Assembly (NCBI GenBank): GCA_004794655.1
Contig: SMMW01000125.1
Coordinates: 1,139,501 to 1,203,500 of the forward strand
DNA: 64,000 nucleotides
Direction: 5' to 3'
Source of the DNA: Marisa cornuarietis
Taxonomy: Eukaryota; Mollusca; Gastropoda; Architaenioglossa; Ampullariidae
The notes beneath the pieces were generated by a model. The model made no database searches and had not been told where the DNA came from. It saw only the letters and a list, made by a program, of their open reading frames with translations. Positions 60,631-64,000 of the stretch are shown here, piece by piece. Position 1 is the first letter of the stretch, and each line of letters starts with the position of its first letter. A program made the translations under genes and the position numbers.

Positions 60631-60674
60631 CACGAAACGAATTTTTTACACGGGAGATCACTCTAATCTCGAAA

Positions 60675-61209
60675 ATGGCAGACGCAAAAGTGCGAGAAAG
60701 CCAAAAGGACAAAATCGGAAATATTTGCATTAATAGAGACAGTCGTTGCAATCAGGCGTTGCTGCTGTCAAAATTTCGAACGATGGACTGCAACAGAAAG
60801 AAGCAGAAGGAGTAGAAAGATGTGGTGAGGACGCTGTGTGCCCAATCGTCGGCAGAACGATCAATGGATGAGGTAAATAAACTGTTTTGTTTTCCCTGTA
60901 AACAACCACAAAAGTAATGGATAAAAATTATGTTTGGTTTTTTTTTTCTTTTTTTTTGGTTTCTGATCATCACTGATTGCAATTTTTTATTCTCAGGTAA
61001 TGAAATGGAAGAACCTCTCTTCTCGAGCAAAAAAAAAAAAAAAAAAAGATTCCCATAATAATGTAAAGCATCCCTGCACAGGAGGAGATCCACAACATCA
61101 GACTGTAGAGTGGACTGATGCAATCATGAATATGTTTGGGTTCCATAATCCAGTTGGCATTGAACAGGGAGTTGAAAATGGAGATACATCTCATTGTTTT
61201 CATGTGGAG
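60675..61209 (+). pseudogene. Harbinger Myb/SANT-like accessory protein, one nonsense codon
   Basis: Exon 1 60675-60872 (ATG, MADAKVRESQKDK), donor GTAAAT; exon 2 60997-61209, acceptor TTCTCAG, donor GTAAGT. The segment ERSMDEVMKWKNLSSRAKKK spans the junction and matches the third helix and basic tail of trihelix/Myb-like Harbinger accessory proteins, followed by TGGDPQH as in relatives (TGGGPPP). A TAG at 60813-60815 stands where a Trp codon is expected. Confidence 0.6.
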
Positions 61210-62104
61210 GTAAGTTCAAATGTCCCTCTCTGTTACCATATCAGCTACTAAAAAGTATTTACACGCTCTGATAAAACGTTGCTGTTTAAATATAAGGACT
61301 GATCATTCCTGTCCGTTTTTAGCTAGTATTGTGCTTCATGGAAGTTTTTTAAAACAATTTTAATATTTAAGTTTTAAATATTTTTATATTATTGTAATTA
61401 GTTGAATAGCTCAATGAGTATTAGATCATGTCACTATTAGCCAGCATTCATTAATTGGTTGGTGCATAGTATGCAGCATGTATGTTATGCTGCATAGTAC
61501 CCATGTTCAAACATTAAAATGCTCATATTTTGAGAAAATAAAACATGAAAGGTGCTAGAATTCAAAATCCTTCTCTTGAAAAAGTTGGAAAAGGAGTTGA
61601 AAGACATATGATGTATCTATTTATGTATATATAATCAATGTTGTGGTTTTTTGGAATCATTAAAAGTGAATTTTGCTGTACACTTTGTGTTGGTTTTCAT
61701 TCTGGTCAGCTGCAAGGCAAGGATGTCAGGAATATAATGTTACTGCTTTCTCTCTCTCTCTCCCTCCCACCTATTGAAATTGCCTCAGGGCTATTCAATA
61801 AAAGTTCAAGTGCTCTCTCTCTCTTTGCTTTATTCAGGTGATAATGAAAATTATTCAGTTGAAAAGGTGAATCCAGGGACAAGTATATAATTGTAATTAA
61901 TATACATCTGTTTTTTTTTGTTTATTATATATTATAAAAATGACAGTAAATGTTTTTCAGTATGCAATCTTGTGAAGTACATTTCCCAACTCAGCCGTTT
62001 CCCACCGTTTGTTGGGATGTCTCTAGTTTCAGTTTCCGTAATTATATGTTTATATATGAATGAATTGTTAGTCGATTGCCAAAGCCCTATAACCTGGAGG
62101 ACCA

Positions 62105-62252
62105 CTGGACCACTCTTAGTCTGATCTCTACCTCTTGATCTTTCCGACATGGGTGACTTTGCCAGGAGCTAGTGCTCCCGTTGGTATAGTTGTAAGGGTC
62201 TTTGAGACATGCAAGCCCCCTGACCGCAGCAAAGTGGTGTCCAACAGAGGGA
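62105..62252 (-). mobile_element. I-type LINE 5' region fragment
   Basis: Similar to 26040-26175: TCCGACATGGGTGAC, CTCCCGTTGG.ATAG, CATGCAAGCCCCCTGACCGC. Only this block remains. Confidence 0.6.
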
Positions 62253-62258
62253 AAAAAA

Positions 62259-62360
62259 TGTGCACACCAAGACCTACAGTATACATATATGCACACCAAA
62301 ATGTACAATAGATACATATGCGCACCAAACACTTCAATATCTACATGTGCACAGCAAACC
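62259..62360. repeat. 29-30-bp tandem repeat, about 3.5 units
   Basis: Units begin TGCACACCAA or TGCGCACCAA and end ATACATA(T) or CTACATG. Confidence 0.8.
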
Positions 62361-63818
62361 TAAAGAATATTCTTACGGAGCCACACATATTTAAAACAAA
62401 GACAAAACTATTTTTACTGAAAAAAGCTCTTTTACTGTAAAAAATAACTATATGTATAAACAAATCTTTGAATTTTCCAGTTAATAACATACAAATTTAA
62501 ATCCCTTTCTAGAAGCTGACTTTCATGACATGCATACCCATTTCCCAGTTGATACCCTCTTAAGGTCTGCAGTGTTGAACCACTGACAGGAACAGTGTCC
62601 GCTTTCACAAAGAATCATATGACTTCAATCTTTTGATCCATGATGAGAGGCCTTCAGTGCTACAACATTCCATAATCAGGGTCAACACACACTCAATTGG
62701 CAATAATAGGTGAGTGCTGTGGTCATACAACACAATATAATCACAAAATGAAGTTCCAGTAAGGAACATTTAAACCTGTACCTGAGGAAAAATAATGTGC
62801 CGTGCTTAACTCTCGCTGTTGGTGGATGTTAGCCATCCAAGGTTTTCAGCCCTTTTATTTCTATCTTTCAAAGTGATGGGACATTTAACCTCCACACAGC
62901 CCTTCCCACAGCACTCACAATTACCGTACATCATGACTGGCACCAAATACAGGGTAATCAGTATTTTAAACCAGTCCTGTGTTAAATATTTGAAACCCTT
63001 TGTGAACCTTCACCTGGACATCTTTATACAAAAGCTTGACTCTTGTTACAGTTTTCTGACCCCACTATGTTGTTTCTTAGTAAAAAGCAACTGGCGTACA
63101 ATTTTATTTCAATTACTGACAAGGCTGGCTGGTCTACAGATATAGGACAAACACTGTGCATGTTTAAGGCTATTATTCTTCCAGCCGTCATCTTAAACCA
63201 CTAGAAGGATTTGTGTTGGTCACAAGTTTTTGCCTCTAACAGCTTTGCTTAATCTGATGAAACAGACACATCAATATTGCTGCAATCATCATGAATAAAA
63301 TCTTCATCCTTATTAATTAATGACTGATCAAATAACAATGATAGGTCTGGTGGCAAACCTACCATTGTTTCTTTTCATTTAAAATTACTTGAATATTTAG
63401 TAATGGACAAAATTACAGAGCTAGAATGTTGTTGGTGTAATTTAGAAAAAAAAACTCATCCTGTTCTTGTTTTGTCAGAGAGTTCACTGTAACTACAAGG
63501 TGGTTGTTGTGATCAAATGTCATGTTTCATGTGCAATGGGAAAACTGGACTGATCATCTGCAATTATAATCTATTGGTTTCAGTGGAGTACTCGGACTTA
63601 CAGAGGATATACATAATGTGCTAATATTCACACAACAACTGTCGACATTTGCAGCACCAGTCTCAAAGTGTAGAAAGTTTTTGTTTAAACGTTAGTGGGA
63701 AAGTACTCTGGGATCATTCTCATACCACATCTGTGTAATCTGTAACAGCCTTTTCTTAATTATAACTTTGAAATTCTGCATAAAAATAAATTGTACCTCA
63801 CCATCAAATATGAAAGCT

Positions 63819-64000
63819 CTAAGAGAAGGATCTGCGAACAAGGGAATCTTGCTCTGTTCTAGCACTTAAGGCTGGTTGATCTCCATAAAGTTTAACATCA
63901 GGATTATCATCATGCTCATTATCCTCAGGGTCTGGGAGCTTGAAGTACACAGCCATGTTGTGCATTATTATAATAATTATGCATGTCATGATGATGACCA
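63819..64000 (-). CDS. HARBI1-like transposase, C-terminal end (partial)
   Basis: Open on the minus strand from the window edge to TAG at 63819-63821. It reads MTCIIIIIMHNMAVYF, then an acidic ProGluAsp/Asn stretch (PDPEDNEHDDNPD), SARTEQDSLVRRSF and stop. HNxA after a hydrophobic strand, an acidic loop and an ALRxxLVxxxF-type end are the C-terminus of PIF/Harbinger DDE transposases. The catalytic triad lies beyond the window. Confidence 0.62.
   Translation of the reverse strand, partial: VIIMTCIIIIIMHNMAVYFKLPDPEDNEHDDNPDVKLYGDQPALSARTEQDSLVRRSFS

Larger units (their letters stand above)
61210..63818. other. Interior of the Harbinger element, mostly unassigned
   Basis: AT-rich, probably introns and spacer. 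It holds an I-type LINE 5' fragment at 62105 and a tandem repeat at 62259. No exon was recognised with confidence. Confidence 0.4.
60446..64000 (+). mobile_element. PIF/Harbinger-like DNA transposon, left part
   Basis: It starts with a GC-rich palindromic end (GGGGCCAGTTGC..., TTAGTCCGGACTAA palindrome, GCCGGTTGCACTGCTC) as in Harbinger termini. It carries a two-exon Myb/SANT-like accessory gene on the + strand and the C-terminus of a HARBI1-like transposase entering on the minus strand from beyond 64000. Both parts show the usual two-gene, convergent Harbinger layout. The accessory gene has a nonsense codon. Confidence 0.6.

Noticed and set aside
1..64000. CRISPR array, operon or prophage
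   Set aside because: No regularly spaced repeats with unique spacers, and all real genes have spliceosomal introns; the window is eukaryotic.

Overview
The window is animal nuclear DNA, most likely from a mollusc and probably a gastropod. Its genes have several exons with GT-AG introns. It carries many LINEs of CR1, RTE and I type, a Ty3/gypsy LTR element, P-like (THAP) and PIF/Harbinger DNA transposons, and long CA/GT, AAT and ATC microsatellites. There are no operons, bacterial ribosome-binding sites or CRISPR arrays. The species is an inference from repeat content and gene style.

The host content is a tandem family of one unusual gene. Copy 0 shows only its last exon (77-399). Copy 1 can be reconstructed completely: eight coding exons from 26420 to 42279, with every splice phase matching, give an 847-residue protein. 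Copy 2 shows its first four coding exons (53172-55950), with the same exon lengths for exons 1-3. The protein has an RGG/GR-rich N-terminus and KH-type RNA-binding domain, then a NERD-type (PD-(D/E)XK) nuclease domain with D...EVK, then a compact superfamily-1 (UvrD-like) helicase with GPPGTGKT, a DE Walker B, an RSP motif IV, an RGLERK motif V and an SRC motif VI. A KH + nuclease + helicase protein in a tandem array is the best candidate here for an undescribed system, plausibly nucleic-acid surveillance or defence; that role is inferred.

Layout: 1-399 end of copy 0; 400-5519 AT-rich spacer; 5520-5830 plus 11431-11955 a relic promoter unit split by a Ty3/gypsy element (5831-11425, minus strand); 13345-14259 promoter and 5' UTR exon for copy 1; 14770-16937 RTE LINE; 16995-26305 a nested stack (old LINE, P-like THAP element, nearly intact I-clade LINE) in the 5' UTR intron of copy 1; 26420-29382 exons 1-5; 29383-40559 an 11-kb intron with RTE, LINE and CR1 copies and a STRAD-like pseudokinase pseudogene; 40560-42279 helicase exons; 42385-47290 RTE and CR1 fragments and an ankyrin pseudogene; 47700-49900 duplicated blocks with GTCACGTGAC palindromes; 50165-52165 a CR1 fragment split by a 1,395-bp solo LTR; 52200-55950 promoter and first half of copy 2; 56190-60450 more LINE fragments; 60446-64000 a Harbinger element with a Myb-like accessory gene and the C-terminus of its transposase.

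The array seems to have grown by duplicating whole promoter-plus-gene units. Transposons then broke one unit, expanded the introns of the others, and may have disabled copy 2.
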